Assembly: GCA_001828605.1 (NCBI GenBank) | Contig: MHZB01000030.1 | Coordinates: 1 to 45,548 of the forward strand | DNA length: 45,548 nt | Origin: Planctomycetes bacterium RIFCSPLOWO2_12_FULL_50_35 | GTDB taxonomy: Bacteria > Planctomycetota > Brocadiia > Brocadiales > Bathyanammoxibiaceae | Reading direction: 5' to 3' | Shown here: piece by piece, positions 9,678 through 19,110 of the stretch | How positions within the stretch are numbered: the first letter of the stretch is position 1 | How the letters are laid out: each line of letters begins with the position of its first letter | The notes under the pieces: generated by a model | What the model was told of the DNA's origin: nothing | The model's input: only the letters and a program-made list of their open reading frames with translations | The model's database searches: none | Translations under genes and position numbers: made by a program

Positions 9678-11785
9678 TTTATCTGCTGCTTCGTGCCTTT
9701 TTGTCTGCCGGCCGATTCCCAGTCTTCCGGATTGATCAGCACCTCCCTATACGTCCCCTCTTTGCATTCGCCCACTATGCCGTCCTCTATCATCTGATCC
9801 AGCAGTTTGACGGCCTGGGGATAGGTCACGTGAAGTTTCTCCTGGAGTAGTTTTTCGTTGCACTTCCCCGCCTCGAGCGCCGCCTGGACCGCTTCGTTGT
9901 AAACGGGGTCATGTCTGTCGTCCCTCTTGGCCTCGAGTTTCCATTCCCTCAGCTCTGTCGAGAACTCCGGATGGGCCTGCCTTTTCAGGAACCCTACCAC
10001 CCTTTCTACCTCCTGGTCGCTGGTGTACGTGCCCTGCACTCTTACCAACTCCGAGGTCCCCGGCGGCATAAACAGCATGTCGCCTTCCCCCAGGAGTTTT
10101 TCTGCGCCGTTTTGGTCCAGTACCGTCCTTGAGTCTACCTTTGAGGCCACAAGGAATGATATCCTTGCAGGCAGGTTGGACTTTATCAGGCCGGTAACGA
10201 CATCTACGGAAGGCCGCTGTGTGGAGACTATCAGGTGGATGCCCACTGCGCGTGACTTCTGTGACAACCGTATAACGGCATTTTCCACCTTCTTAGAGGA
10301 AACCATCATAAGGTCTGCAAGTTCGTCTATAATTATCACGATATAGGGGAGGTGATGGAGTTCCGGGTCTATCTGGCCGTCTGCGCCCAATCTCTTCTTA
10401 AGGCCGCTTTCCCCCAGTTTGTTGTATTCTGCAATGTTCCTGACGCCTGCCCGTGCCAGGAGCCCGTAGCGTTCGTCCATCTTGTTTACCGCCCACTCGA
10501 GCACGGCCTGCGCCTCCTTTACGTCGGTAACCACCGGGCTGATGAGGTGCGGTATGTCCTTGAACGGAGAGAATTCCACCAGCTTCGGGTCTACGAGCAG
10601 GAGTTTCAAGTCCTTCCGGGACCGCAGGAACAAGATGCTCAGTATCAGCGAGTTCAGGCAGATGGATTTGCCCGAACCGGTGGTGCCGGCGATGAGGAGA
10701 TGCGGCATGCCAGTCAGGTCGCAGTAGACGGGATAACCCGTTATGTCTCTCCCCAGCGGGAGGGGTATCGCATTGTTGTCAAGATTGATCTTGCCTTCCT
10801 GGATAATCTCAAGCAGTTCCCTGAGCCTCACGTTCTTTCTCATCCGGTTGGGCACCTCTATGCCCACGGTGGACTTTCCCGGCAGCGGCGCCACCACTCT
10901 AACGCTGGGGGCCTTTAAGGCCATTGCTAGATCGTCGGAAAGCGACGCTATCTTGGATACCTTGGTGCCGGGTGACAGCTCCAGTTCATACATGGTTATC
11001 GAGGGGCCTGTCTCAAAACCGACTACCTCTGCCACTACTTTAAACTGCGCCAGCGCATCTTCCAGGACCTCGGCCCTTTTCTTCAGAGATTCTTCGTCTT
11101 CTGCATTGCCCGGATCGGAGCGTTCGTCAAGGAGATCAATGGGCAGTAAGAGCGGGCCGGCGTCCGCAGGTGTATACTCAGGCGGTTTTTCCTCTGCGTC
11201 GGATTTCTTGAGGCGTTTCTCTTTAAAAGCGGGTTTAGGCCCCCTCTTGTTCTTGATCCGTTTAAATAGGGAAACAACGGCTTCGACCGGGCTTACGTTA
11301 AATAGGAGGATGCCGGAGGTCAGGAAGCCAAAGGTCAGGAAGACACAGGTGCCGACGAGGCCGAGGTTGTCAAGGAGTTTGCCCGACGCCGCGTCACCGA
11401 ATACCCCTCCGGCCCATGCGATTGCGCCTATCTTGGGTAAGATGTCCTCTACCAGGGCAAATGCCAGGGAGATGGAGGTTATGAGCATTATCCCGCCGAC
11501 GGCCTTTATCCAAAGGTCTTCCACCCTTCCGCGCAGTAACAGCATTACTCCCCATGCGCCTATGAGTATCGTCAGCGGGAAGGCGGCGAGGCCCAGCCAC
11601 GAAAGCCCGTAGCCCGAGAGCACCGCACCAACCCACCCGCAGAGATTCTTTGTGGCGCTGCTCTCAGGATAATCGGCAAACGGCGGGTCGGAGGGATTGT
11701 AGGTTATTACACTGATGAGGGCAAAGACCGCAAACGACACCAGAAGTATCGCCAGAAACACGTTTAGGAGTCTCTTTTTATCCAT
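9674..11785 (-). CDS. ftsK: DNA translocase FtsK/SpoIIIE
   Basis: N-terminal TMs; GMPHLLIAGTTGSGKSICLNSLI, PYIVIIIDELADLMM, STQRPSVDVVTG; C-terminal gamma winged helix. Confidence 0.97.
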   Translation of the reverse strand: MDKKRLLNVFLAILLVSFAVFALISVITYNPSDPPFADYPESSATKNLCGWVGAVLSGYGLSWLGLAAFPLTILIGAWGVMLLLRGRVEDLWIKAVGGIMLITSISLAFALVEDILPKIGAIAWAGGVFGDAASGKLLDNLGLVGTCVFLTFGFLTSGILLFNVSPVEAVVSLFKRIKNKRGPKPAFKEKRLKKSDAEEKPPEYTPADAGPLLLPIDLLDERSDPGNAEDEESLKKRAEVLEDALAQFKVVAEVVGFETGPSITMYELELSPGTKVSKIASLSDDLAMALKAPSVRVVAPLPGKSTVGIEVPNRMRKNVRLRELLEIIQEGKINLDNNAIPLPLGRDITGYPVYCDLTGMPHLLIAGTTGSGKSICLNSLILSILFLRSRKDLKLLLVDPKLVEFSPFKDIPHLISPVVTDVKEAQAVLEWAVNKMDERYGLLARAGVRNIAEYNKLGESGLKKRLGADGQIDPELHHLPYIVIIIDELADLMMVSSKKVENAVIRLSQKSRAVGIHLIVSTQRPSVDVVTGLIKSNLPARISFLVASKVDSRTVLDQNGAEKLLGEGDMLFMPPGTSELVRVQGTYTSDQEVERVVGFLKRQAHPEFSTELREWKLEAKRDDRHDPVYNEAVQAALEAGKCNEKLLQEKLHVTYPQAVKLLDQMIEDGIVGECKEGTYREVLINPEDWESAGRQKGTKQQIK

Positions 11786-11790
11786 CGGTC

Positions 11791-12240
11791 TTACACCCCC
11801 GTGTGACCAAAGCCACCCTCATTCCGCAGGGTCATTTTCAACTCTTTCACCTCAGTGAATTCGGCCCTTACGACGGGTTGGAAAATCAACTGTGCGATGC
11901 GCATACCACGGTTTATCTTGACGGGGTTTTTACCCAGGTTGCATAGAATGACGCATATTTCGCCGCGGTAGTCGCTGTCAATCGTCCCCGGTGCATTGAC
12001 TATGGAAAGGCCGTGCCTCAGGGCCAGCCCGCTCCGCGGCCTCACCTGGGCCTCGTAGCCTGACGGGAGTTCTATGAACATCCCCGTAGGCACTGCGCTT
12101 ATACCGGACGGTTCCAATACCAGCTCTCCGTTTACGGCCGCATACAGGTCTGCGCCACTCGCCCCCGCGCTCATGTACTGAGGTATGGGAAGGTCTTCAC
12201 AGCCTTCCTTTTTCTTTATGTTAACCCTTACCTTTTCCAC
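11791..12240 (-). CDS. dut: dUTP diphosphatase
   Basis: [53 protein letters not shown]. Confidence 0.97.
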   Translation of the reverse strand: MEKVRVNIKKKEGCEDLPIPQYMSAGASGADLYAAVNGELVLEPSGISAVPTGMFIELPSGYEAQVRPRSGLALRHGLSIVNAPGTIDSDYRGEICVILCNLGKNPVKINRGMRIAQLIFQPVVRAEFTEVKELKMTLRNEGGFGHTGV

Positions 12241-12829
12241 CGGTCTGTTTCTCGAGTTTCTTTTCTACGGGGACTGACTGTTCTGGTGAGAGTGACTCCA
12301 ATTCGCTCAGCACCGCGCTTACTATGTCTTCCACCGGCGCAAGCCGTCCAACGCCTATCTTCCCCGTGGACAGGCGTCCCTCAACGGGGCCGATGAACTT
12401 GTATCCGATTTCCTTGAGCCTTGAGACATTGGCCTGGACCATAGGATGGTGGTACATGTGAGCGTCCATGGCCGGGGCCATTATCACCCTTGCGCGGGAG
12501 GCGAGGAGCGTGCAAGTAAGTATGTCGTCGGCCACGCCGGATGCTATTTTGCCGATAATGGCGGCGGTCGCAGGCGCCACCAGTATCAGGTCCGCCCGGT
12601 CGGCCAGTGAGACGTGGTATGGGTCGTGAACTTCCGGTTTGCCGAAGAGGTCCGTAACGACCTCGTTTTGGGAGAGTGTGCGAAACGTAAGCGGGGTGAC
12701 GAAACGCTGGGCCGGTTCGGTCATCACCACCACCACGTTCACGCCGGCCTTTACCAGGCTCGATGTAATCTCGCAGGCCTTATAGGCGGCTATACTGCCT
12801 GTCACTCCAAGGATTACGGTGTAAGGCAT
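12221..12829 (-). CDS. Phosphopantothenoylcysteine decarboxylase-type flavoprotein (stand-alone CoaC-like)
   Basis: [55 protein letters not shown]; too short (202 aa) to contain CoaB. Confidence 0.9.
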   Translation of the reverse strand: MPYTVILGVTGSIAAYKACEITSSLVKAGVNVVVVMTEPAQRFVTPLTFRTLSQNEVVTDLFGKPEVHDPYHVSLADRADLILVAPATAAIIGKIASGVADDILTCTLLASRARVIMAPAMDAHMYHHPMVQANVSRLKEIGYKFIGPVEGRLSTGKIGVGRLAPVEDIVSAVLSELESLSPEQSVPVEKKLEKQTGGKGKG

Positions 12830-13402
12830 TTACTTTTTAAACCCCAAGATGTTGCGAATCTCGTTTACTGCCTCTTCCAGGTTGTCATTCGTTACGCGGT
12901 ATTTGTAGTGAGAAGAAGACTGCAGTTCGTTCTCCGCTATATTAAGACGGTTGTTGATGTCATGTTCTTTGTCGGTGTTCCTGCCCGCGAGGCGTTTCTT
13001 AAGGACGTCCTTGCCCGGCGGCAGGATGAAGACGGAGATGGCGTCGGGATATTTTCCCATTATCTGAAGCGCCCCCTGTACGTCTATCTCAAGCAGATAT
13101 ATTAGACCTTCTTCCAGGGCATTCTCCAGGGGTTTGCGGGGCGTACCGTAAAGGGTGCCGGAATATCGGGCATGTTCTATGAAGAAACCTTTTTTTATTT
13201 TCCTTTCGAATTCGCGCTCGCTGACGAAATAATAGTCCTTACCGTCCACCTCCTGGGAGCGCGGCGGCCTGGTGGTTACGGAGATAGAGGCCCTCACCTT
13301 CGGGTCCTTGGTCAGTTCCTTACAAATGGTCGTCTTACCCGAACCGGAAGGACCGGAGATTATTACCAGCTTTCCGTTTGCACTGCCGTTATTACTCGAC
13401 AT
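12830..13402 (-). CDS. gmk: Guanylate kinase
   Basis: LVIISGPSGSGKTTICKEL, SVTTRPPRSQEVDGKDYYFVS, EIDVQGALQI. Confidence 0.97.
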   Translation of the reverse strand: MSSNNGSANGKLVIISGPSGSGKTTICKELTKDPKVRASISVTTRPPRSQEVDGKDYYFVSEREFERKIKKGFFIEHARYSGTLYGTPRKPLENALEEGLIYLLEIDVQGALQIMGKYPDAISVFILPPGKDVLKKRLAGRNTDKEHDINNRLNIAENELQSSSHYKYRVTNDNLEEAVNEIRNILGFKK

Positions 13403-14276
13403 TAAAGACCTGCTCTTTTATCTTCTCAATCTCCATCTTTATGTCAATTATGGCGCGCAGCATGTCCCCGTCGGTGGCCTTGGAACCCATGGTATTGGCC
13501 TCCCTGAACATCTCTTGCACGAGAAACTCTTGCCTCCTTCCCGAAGGCCCTTCTTCGTTTATGGCATCCTCCAACTGTCCGATATGGCTCTTGAGCCTGG
13601 CGACCTCCTCCGTGACGTCGGAGCGTTCTGCGAAAAATGCCACTTCTCTTGCAAGGTCATTATCGGACAGCTCTACTTCTACGCCTTTTAACAGATTGGA
13701 TACCCTTTTTCTCAGCCTGTCGCGATAGCCGCTTACGACCTCGTGTGCCCGTTCTTCTGGCACTTTCAGGAGTTTCAGTATGCGTTCCTTAGAACGAGTG
13801 ATTTCTTCTCCCAGGACCTTCCCTTCTTGTGTACGCATGTTAATCAGCTCGTTCAGGGCCGAATCTACCAGCCTTTCCAGGGTCGGTACGAGCGCGTCTG
13901 CGTTATTCTCCTGCGATTTGGTCCTCTCGCATATGCCGGGCAGCGAGAATAAAGCGGCTAATGGCACGTCTCCTTCCGGCCCCAACTCTTTTTTCAGTTC
14001 CTCTATGGAACGGTAATAACCCTTAAGGGTCTCCAGGTTGATATAAAACCCGGGTGTCTCTTGAATAGACTTGTACTCTATCTCCATAAATACACTGCCC
14101 CGTGACAGCCTGTTCTTTAATATCTTTTCCAACCGCTCCTGATACGGCAGGAGCGGCTCCGGCAGTTTAGAAGACAACTTCAGGAAGCGGTTGTTGACTG
14201 AACGGATTTCCACCAGAAGGATGGCATTGTCATCCTTACTTTCCGCCCTTCCGAATCCGGTCATACTCCTCAGCAT
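13392..14276 (-). CDS. yicC: YicC family endoribonuclease-like protein
   Basis: Internal start MLRSMTGFGRAE; C-terminal EVARLKSHIGQLEDAINEEGPSGRRQEFLVQEMFREANTMGSKA. Confidence 0.93.
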   Translation of the reverse strand: MLRSMTGFGRAESKDDNAILLVEIRSVNNRFLKLSSKLPEPLLPYQERLEKILKNRLSRGSVFMEIEYKSIQETPGFYINLETLKGYYRSIEELKKELGPEGDVPLAALFSLPGICERTKSQENNADALVPTLERLVDSALNELINMRTQEGKVLGEEITRSKERILKLLKVPEERAHEVVSGYRDRLRKRVSNLLKGVEVELSDNDLAREVAFFAERSDVTEEVARLKSHIGQLEDAINEEGPSGRRQEFLVQEMFREANTMGSKATDGDMLRAIIDIKMEIEKIKEQVFNVE

Positions 14277-14344
14277 GTTGACTCCAAACCTGTCCTGACA
14301 GGTCATGGCCGTGCCACAACCTCTAAAAAATCCAAAAATTCAGA

Positions 14345-14444
14345 GTGACGATGCGCATCGTCACAGCGAACGAAACAAAGCAATCTCGTTTATAGTTGTG
14401 TAGTTTCCCCATTTATGGGACGCTGTAAGCTCGATAAATCGAGC
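14345..14444. repeat. Intergenic palindrome and hairpins
   Basis: Perfect 20-bp palindrome GTGACGATGCGCATCGTCAC (14345-14364); TCCC-CATTTATG-GGA; GCTCGATAAATCGAGC (14429-14444). Confidence 0.75.
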
Positions 14445-14495
14445 AACTACAACTTATGCTGGTAAGCGCTTGGCAAACCTTTTAGAGTTTTCTGA

Positions 14496-15119
14496 TTATT
14501 TAGGAGCCTCCTGCTGCTCCGTTGCTTTCGCTTCTTGTTTCTCTGGTTTCTTTTCCTCGGGCTTCTCCTGCCACCCTAATGCGGCGCTTGCCGGTTTTTC
14601 CTCTGCAGGTGCAGCTGCGGACGGAGCTCCGGTGGGTGGATGTCCAGGCGGCATCCCTTCGACCGGCGGATGACCTGGCGGCATTCCTTCAATCGGCGGA
14701 TGACCCGGCGGAGGGCCTTCCGTAGGGGGATGTCCTGGCGGAAGTTCCATCGGCGGATGTCCGGCAGGCATCTCAGCGGTCTGTTCTACGGCAGCCTTCT
14801 CTATGAATGTAATACTTGAGATCTTTGTCAGGCATATGGTACCAATGATAAAGGCCGCCCCTATTAGGTAGGTAAGCTTGCTCAAAAATGTGCTGGTCCT
14901 GGTGCCAAAGGTAGATTGGTCCTGCAGGCCGCCTATGGCCGCCAGCCCACCTCCTTTGCCCGCCTGCAATAGTATGGCCCCTATCAGCGCTACGCATGTC
15001 AATACAAGAAATATCTTGAGGACTGAAACCATCTTCAACATGTACATCGTAAGTACGAGACCAAAGACTACGATGGTGGCCAGCGCCCATTTAATCGTTT
15101 TTTCGTTTGTTAACTCCAT
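14496..15119 (-). CDS. secG: SecG preprotein translocase subunit with His/Pro-rich repeat tail
   Basis: Two TMs and LLQAGKGGGLAAIGGLQDQSTFGTRTSTFLSKLTYLIGAAFIIG (SecG signature), then PPGHPPxEGM repeats. Confidence 0.9.
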   Translation of the reverse strand: MELTNEKTIKWALATIVVFGLVLTMYMLKMVSVLKIFLVLTCVALIGAILLQAGKGGGLAAIGGLQDQSTFGTRTSTFLSKLTYLIGAAFIIGTICLTKISSITFIEKAAVEQTAEMPAGHPPMELPPGHPPTEGPPPGHPPIEGMPPGHPPVEGMPPGHPPTGAPSAAAPAEEKPASAALGWQEKPEEKKPEKQEAKATEQQEAPK

Positions 15120-15128
15120 CTTTCTCTC

Positions 15129-15905
15129 CTACACCGGACTCCTTACTTGTTCAAATGCAACGGAGACTATTTTACAGAAAGAATCCTTCTTTAAACTTGC
15201 ACCTCCTATCAACAGACCGTTTATGTCCGGTTGCGCCAGTATTTCGGCCGCATTGTCCGGTTTAACGCTTCCTCCGTACTGTATCCGCACTCGGGTGGAT
15301 ACATCTTCACCGTGAGATTCCTCAAGCAGCGCTCGAATGTGACCGTGAACCTCTTGTGCCTGGGCGGGGGTTGCATTCTTACCCGTGCCGATGGCCCAGA
15401 CCGGCTCATATGCGATGGTCAACATTGAGACATCGTCGGGTTTCAGACCCTCCAGACCCGTCTTGAGTTGTTTTTCTATAACTTTAAAGGTTTTACCCGA
15501 TTCTCGTTCCTCCAGCCTCTCTCCGAGACAGAATATGGGCATTATACCCCTGGCGAAGGCGGCCCGAAGCTTTAAGTTTATCATCGAATCCGTTTCACCG
15601 AAGATATGCCTTCTCTCGGAGTGACCCAAGATAACGTGCGTGCACCCCACATCCTTAATCATGCTGCCCGAAACCTCTCCTGTGAAGGCCCCGTTATCCT
15701 CCCAGTGCATATTCTGTGCACCCAGTATTATACTACTGCCCTTCAAGACGGAGTATACACTCTCGAGAAAAACAGAGGGCGGAAATGCGCCTACGTCCAC
15801 TCCCTGCATACCCTCGATGTCGGCCCTTATGGAGCCAGCTAAATCTTTCGACTCCTTCAGTGTTAGATTCATCTTCCAATTGCCTGCTATGAAGGGCCGC
15901 AGCAT
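15129..15905 (-). CDS. tpiA: Triosephosphate isomerase
   Basis: RPFIAGNWKMNLTL, VILGHSERR, AYEPVWAIGTGKNATPAQAQEVH, IQYGGSVKPDNA. Confidence 0.97.
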   Translation of the reverse strand: MLRPFIAGNWKMNLTLKESKDLAGSIRADIEGMQGVDVGAFPPSVFLESVYSVLKGSSIILGAQNMHWEDNGAFTGEVSGSMIKDVGCTHVILGHSERRHIFGETDSMINLKLRAAFARGIMPIFCLGERLEERESGKTFKVIEKQLKTGLEGLKPDDVSMLTIAYEPVWAIGTGKNATPAQAQEVHGHIRALLEESHGEDVSTRVRIQYGGSVKPDNAAEILAQPDINGLLIGGASLKKDSFCKIVSVAFEQVRSPV

Positions 15906-15918
15906 TATCTGGACTCCT

Positions 15919-17001
15919 TTATGAGAATTGGTTGCCTCTTGGGAATGAGCCCAAGACCTTAAGCTCTAGACACACGCGGCTGACCTTTTCCAGGGCCTTT
16001 TTGATGTTCTCGTCCTGGACATGGCCTTCAAGCTCGATGTAAAAACTGTAATCCCACGCCTTTCTGCGGGAAGGCAGCGACTCAATGCTCGTCAGGTTGA
16101 CGGCGTACTTTTTAAATGGGCGCAGGATATCGTAAAGTGCGCCGACTTGGTTCTTTATATAACACATTATCGCCGTCTTGTCCTTGCCGCTGGGGCTGGA
16201 AAATGATTTGCTCAGGACGTAGAATCTTGTGACGTTGTTGGGACTGTCCTCGATATTACTGTACAGGGGGTTTAAACCGTACAGTTCTGCCACCTCGGCG
16301 TGGGCTATGGCGGCGGCGTTGGATTCCTTTTTTGCTATCTGTGCGGCCTCGGTCGTGCTGCCCACCTCAAGTAGTTCCGCCTCCGGGAAATTGCTCGAGA
16401 GCCAATTCTTGCACTGAGAAAAGACTTGGAGCTTGGAGTATATCCTTTTTACTTCTCCAATAGTGCCGCAGGCCACGAGGCTGTGGTGTATTGGCAGTAT
16501 GACCTCCGCGTATATCTTGACGTTGCACTCCTGAAACATGTTAAGTGTCTCGCGTATGCTTCCCTCCGTGGAGTTCTCTGCGGGGGCTATCCCGTAGTTT
16601 GCGCGCCCCGCCTCCACCTCCCTGAAGACTGCGTCTATGCCCCTTTGCGGCAGATACTCGACAGAGGCGCCGAAGCTCTTCCTTGCGGCTACGAAACTGA
16701 AGGTGCCCGCCGGACCGAGATACGAAACCTTGAGAGGTTTCTCAAGGGCCCTGGAGCCGGCCATAAGTTCCCTGTATATGGCCATTAAGGAGTCGTTGGG
16801 GAGCGGGCCTTTATTCTCTGAAAGGACCCTCTCGTAGACCTGCTGTTCCCTGTTCGGGTGATAGACCTCTGTGCTGGTCTGCCTCTTTACCTCGCCTATC
16901 CGTTGGGCGATCCCTGCGCGGTCGTTAAGCAGCTTGACTATCTTCGAATCAAGGTCATCGATTTGTTTCCTTAAGGATTCTAACATATCTTCAGTATTCA
17001 T
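15919..17001 (-). CDS. pheA: Bifunctional chorismate mutase / prephenate dehydratase
   Basis: LRKQIDDLDSKIVKLLNDRAGIAQRIGEVK (AroQ) plus VSYLGPAGTFSFVAARKSFG, GIAPAENSTEGSI, NVTRFYVL, ESLPSRRKAWDYSFYIELEGH. Confidence 0.95.
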   Translation of the reverse strand: MNTEDMLESLRKQIDDLDSKIVKLLNDRAGIAQRIGEVKRQTSTEVYHPNREQQVYERVLSENKGPLPNDSLMAIYRELMAGSRALEKPLKVSYLGPAGTFSFVAARKSFGASVEYLPQRGIDAVFREVEAGRANYGIAPAENSTEGSIRETLNMFQECNVKIYAEVILPIHHSLVACGTIGEVKRIYSKLQVFSQCKNWLSSNFPEAELLEVGSTTEAAQIAKKESNAAAIAHAEVAELYGLNPLYSNIEDSPNNVTRFYVLSKSFSSPSGKDKTAIMCYIKNQVGALYDILRPFKKYAVNLTSIESLPSRRKAWDYSFYIELEGHVQDENIKKALEKVSRVCLELKVLGSFPRGNQFS

Positions 17002-17109
17002 AATATAGTGACCTTCGGGATAGGTTGTCTAAACGGAGGATTTTTGAAGACAAAATGTTTTAAACCACACCTATATCAGAATTTAAGAATAGAGTCAAAC
17101 AAAATTAAT

Positions 17110-17137
17110 TTGACTGTCGTAATGATCATGGTAAAAT
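17110..17137 (+). promoter_or_regulatory. Candidate sigma70-like promoter for NYN-rnc
   Basis: TTGACT, 16-nt spacer, TAAAAT in the AT-rich divergent intergenic region. Confidence 0.4.
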
Positions 17138-17184
17138 AATATTATATATTTTTTATCTAAACGTTTCAAGGAACACAGCCAGTA

Positions 17185-17760
17185 ATGAGCCAGGGTCCGA
17201 TAAAGAGTTCTGAGCAGCGAGTAGGGGTTTTTGTAGACGTACAGAATATGTTCTATTCGGCCAAGGCCTTGCACCAGTCTAAGATAGACTACTCTAAACT
17301 GCTCCAGGAAATAGTCGGGAGCAGAAATCTTATAAGGGCCATTGCATATGTGGTACAGAAGCCTGAGGTGGACCAGTCCAGCTTTACGGATGCCCTGGAG
17401 CGGCTGGGTTACGAGATAAAATCAAAAGACCTCAGACTTCGTCCCGACGGCACTGCCAAGGGCGACTGGGACATGGGTATAGCGATAGATACCATAGCCA
17501 TTGCACCCAAGCTGGATACGGTGGTGCTTGTCTCAGGCGACGGGGATTTTGTGCCCCTGGTGGAGATGCTGAAGGCCCACGGTTGCAGGGTGGAAGTCGT
17601 TTCCTTCCGCAAGAGTACCTCTGCCGATCTCATCGTCGCCGCCACAAAATACACCGCTATCGAAGAGTCTATGTTATTTAAGGAGAAAAAATTCCAGAAG
17701 GATGAAAACTCAGCAAGCCAGCCGGAAAGAGATACTAGAGAAGTGGCAGGAAGAGCTTAA
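17185..17760 (+). CDS. NYN domain (LabA/PIN-like) protein
   Basis: VGVFVDVQNMFYSAK, KGDWDMGIAIDTIAIAPKLDTVVLVSGDGDFVPLVEMLKAHGCRVEVVSF. Confidence 0.9.
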   Translation: MSQGPIKSSEQRVGVFVDVQNMFYSAKALHQSKIDYSKLLQEIVGSRNLIRAIAYVVQKPEVDQSSFTDALERLGYEIKSKDLRLRPDGTAKGDWDMGIAIDTIAIAPKLDTVVLVSGDGDFVPLVEMLKAHGCRVEVVSFRKSTSADLIVAATKYTAIEESMLFKEKKFQKDENSASQPERDTREVAGRA

Positions 17761-18427
17761 ATATACCTTTAAGGACGTATCTCTGCTTGAGAATGCGCTC
17801 ATACATACGTCCTGTAAGCTGGAGTACAACAGCAGTAACGAGAGGATGGAGTTCCTTGGGGATGCGGTGCTGGGGGTGATAATCTCCAGCTACCTCTACA
17901 ATACCTTCCCTGAATTCAATGAGGGTGAACTTACAAGGATAAAGTCGGTTGTGGTGAGCCAGCCGATATTGGCAGAGGCCGGGAACAGATTAGGTCTTGG
18001 CAAATACATAACTGTCGGCAAAGGACTTCACAGCAAACACGGTTTCCCGAGGTCTATAATCGCCAATGTATTTGAGGCCATCGTTGCGGCGATCTATTTA
18101 GACGGCGGCATCTATGCGGCAGGCGATTTTGTACTTACACGGCTATCTGAAGAAATAGAGCTTACCTCCAGGGACGAACACGCCAGGAACTATAAGAGTC
18201 TCCTTCAGCAGTACTGCCAGAAATACCTGAATACCACTCCGCAATATAAACTGATCGGGCAGCACGGGCCGGACCACGGTAAGACCTTCGAGGTCATGGT
18301 CGTGATTAAAGACAATGCCTACGGTCAGGGCAAAGGTAAGAACAAGAAAGAGGCGGAACAGCTCGCTGCGGAGGAGACACTTAATGCCCTTACCTCTAAA
18401 AAAGACCGGGCGGCAGTGGAGTGCTAG
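17702..18427 (+). CDS. rnc: Ribonuclease III
   Basis: NERMEFLGDAVLGVIIS, ANVFEAIVAAIYLDGG, C-terminal dsRBD YGQGKGKNKKEAEQLAAEETL. Confidence 0.96.
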   Translation: MKTQQASRKEILEKWQEELKYTFKDVSLLENALIHTSCKLEYNSSNERMEFLGDAVLGVIISSYLYNTFPEFNEGELTRIKSVVVSQPILAEAGNRLGLGKYITVGKGLHSKHGFPRSIIANVFEAIVAAIYLDGGIYAAGDFVLTRLSEEIELTSRDEHARNYKSLLQQYCQKYLNTTPQYKLIGQHGPDHGKTFEVMVVIKDNAYGQGKGKNKKEAEQLAAEETLNALTSKKDRAAVEC

Positions 18428-19110
18428 GGACTGTTTGTCCGGTAGGGTATTGGGTCGGTGTATCCCGCCTCGTTAAACGCCTCGCGTCGCAGTAAGCAAC
18501 TCTGGCACCGTCCGCAGGCCCTATCTTTTTCTTGATAGCAAGACCAGCTGAGACTAAAAGGCGCTCCCAGTGACATGCCCATCCTTACTATATCGCTCTT
18601 CTTCATGTTGATTAGAGGTGTTTCCACCGTTATGTGGGTATCCGGTTTGGTGCCGGCGTCTACAAGGGCATTAAATATGTCGTAATATTCTTTCCTGCAG
18701 TCGGGATAACCGATGCGGTCATCCTCCACTGCGCCGATAAATACCTTCTCCGCCCCTATAACCTCCGCCCACGAGACGGCTGCCATAAGCAGGTGTGTGT
18801 TCCTGAAGGGCACGTATGTGGATGGTACCTTGTTCGCGGTTGCAGTAGATGTTGGAACAGCAATCCTTGTGTCTGTGAGACTTGAGCCGCCAATGGCGCC
18901 GAGATAGGCCATGTCTATGATTAATCTCTTTTCCTTCGGTACTCCATAGTAGGATGCTATGTCGTTAAATGCCCTCAGCTCCCGCGCCTCCGTCCTCTGC
19001 TTATAATTTACGTGGAGACAGGCCAGCTCGAAGGACTCATTGGCTATGGCTGCGGTAACGCAGCTATCCATCCCTCCGCTTAGGAGTACTACTGCCAGAC
19101 CCGCTTTCAT
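18424..19110 (-). CDS. queC: 7-cyano-7-deazaguanine synthase
   Basis: VVLLSGGMDSCVTAAIA, YVPFRNTHLLMAA, IGAVEDDRIGYPDCR, SCYQEKDRACGRCQSCLLR. Confidence 0.95.
   Translation of the reverse strand: MKAGLAVVLLSGGMDSCVTAAIANESFELACLHVNYKQRTEARELRAFNDIASYYGVPKEKRLIIDMAYLGAIGGSSLTDTRIAVPTSTATANKVPSTYVPFRNTHLLMAAVSWAEVIGAEKVFIGAVEDDRIGYPDCRKEYYDIFNALVDAGTKPDTHITVETPLINMKKSDIVRMGMSLGAPFSLSWSCYQEKDRACGRCQSCLLRREAFNEAGYTDPIPYRTNSP

Noticed and set aside
10743-11612. Long plus-strand ORF (289 aa) opposite ftsK
   Set aside because: Fully antisense to well-supported ftsK; Ser/Arg/Pro-rich shadow composition with no recognisable domain.
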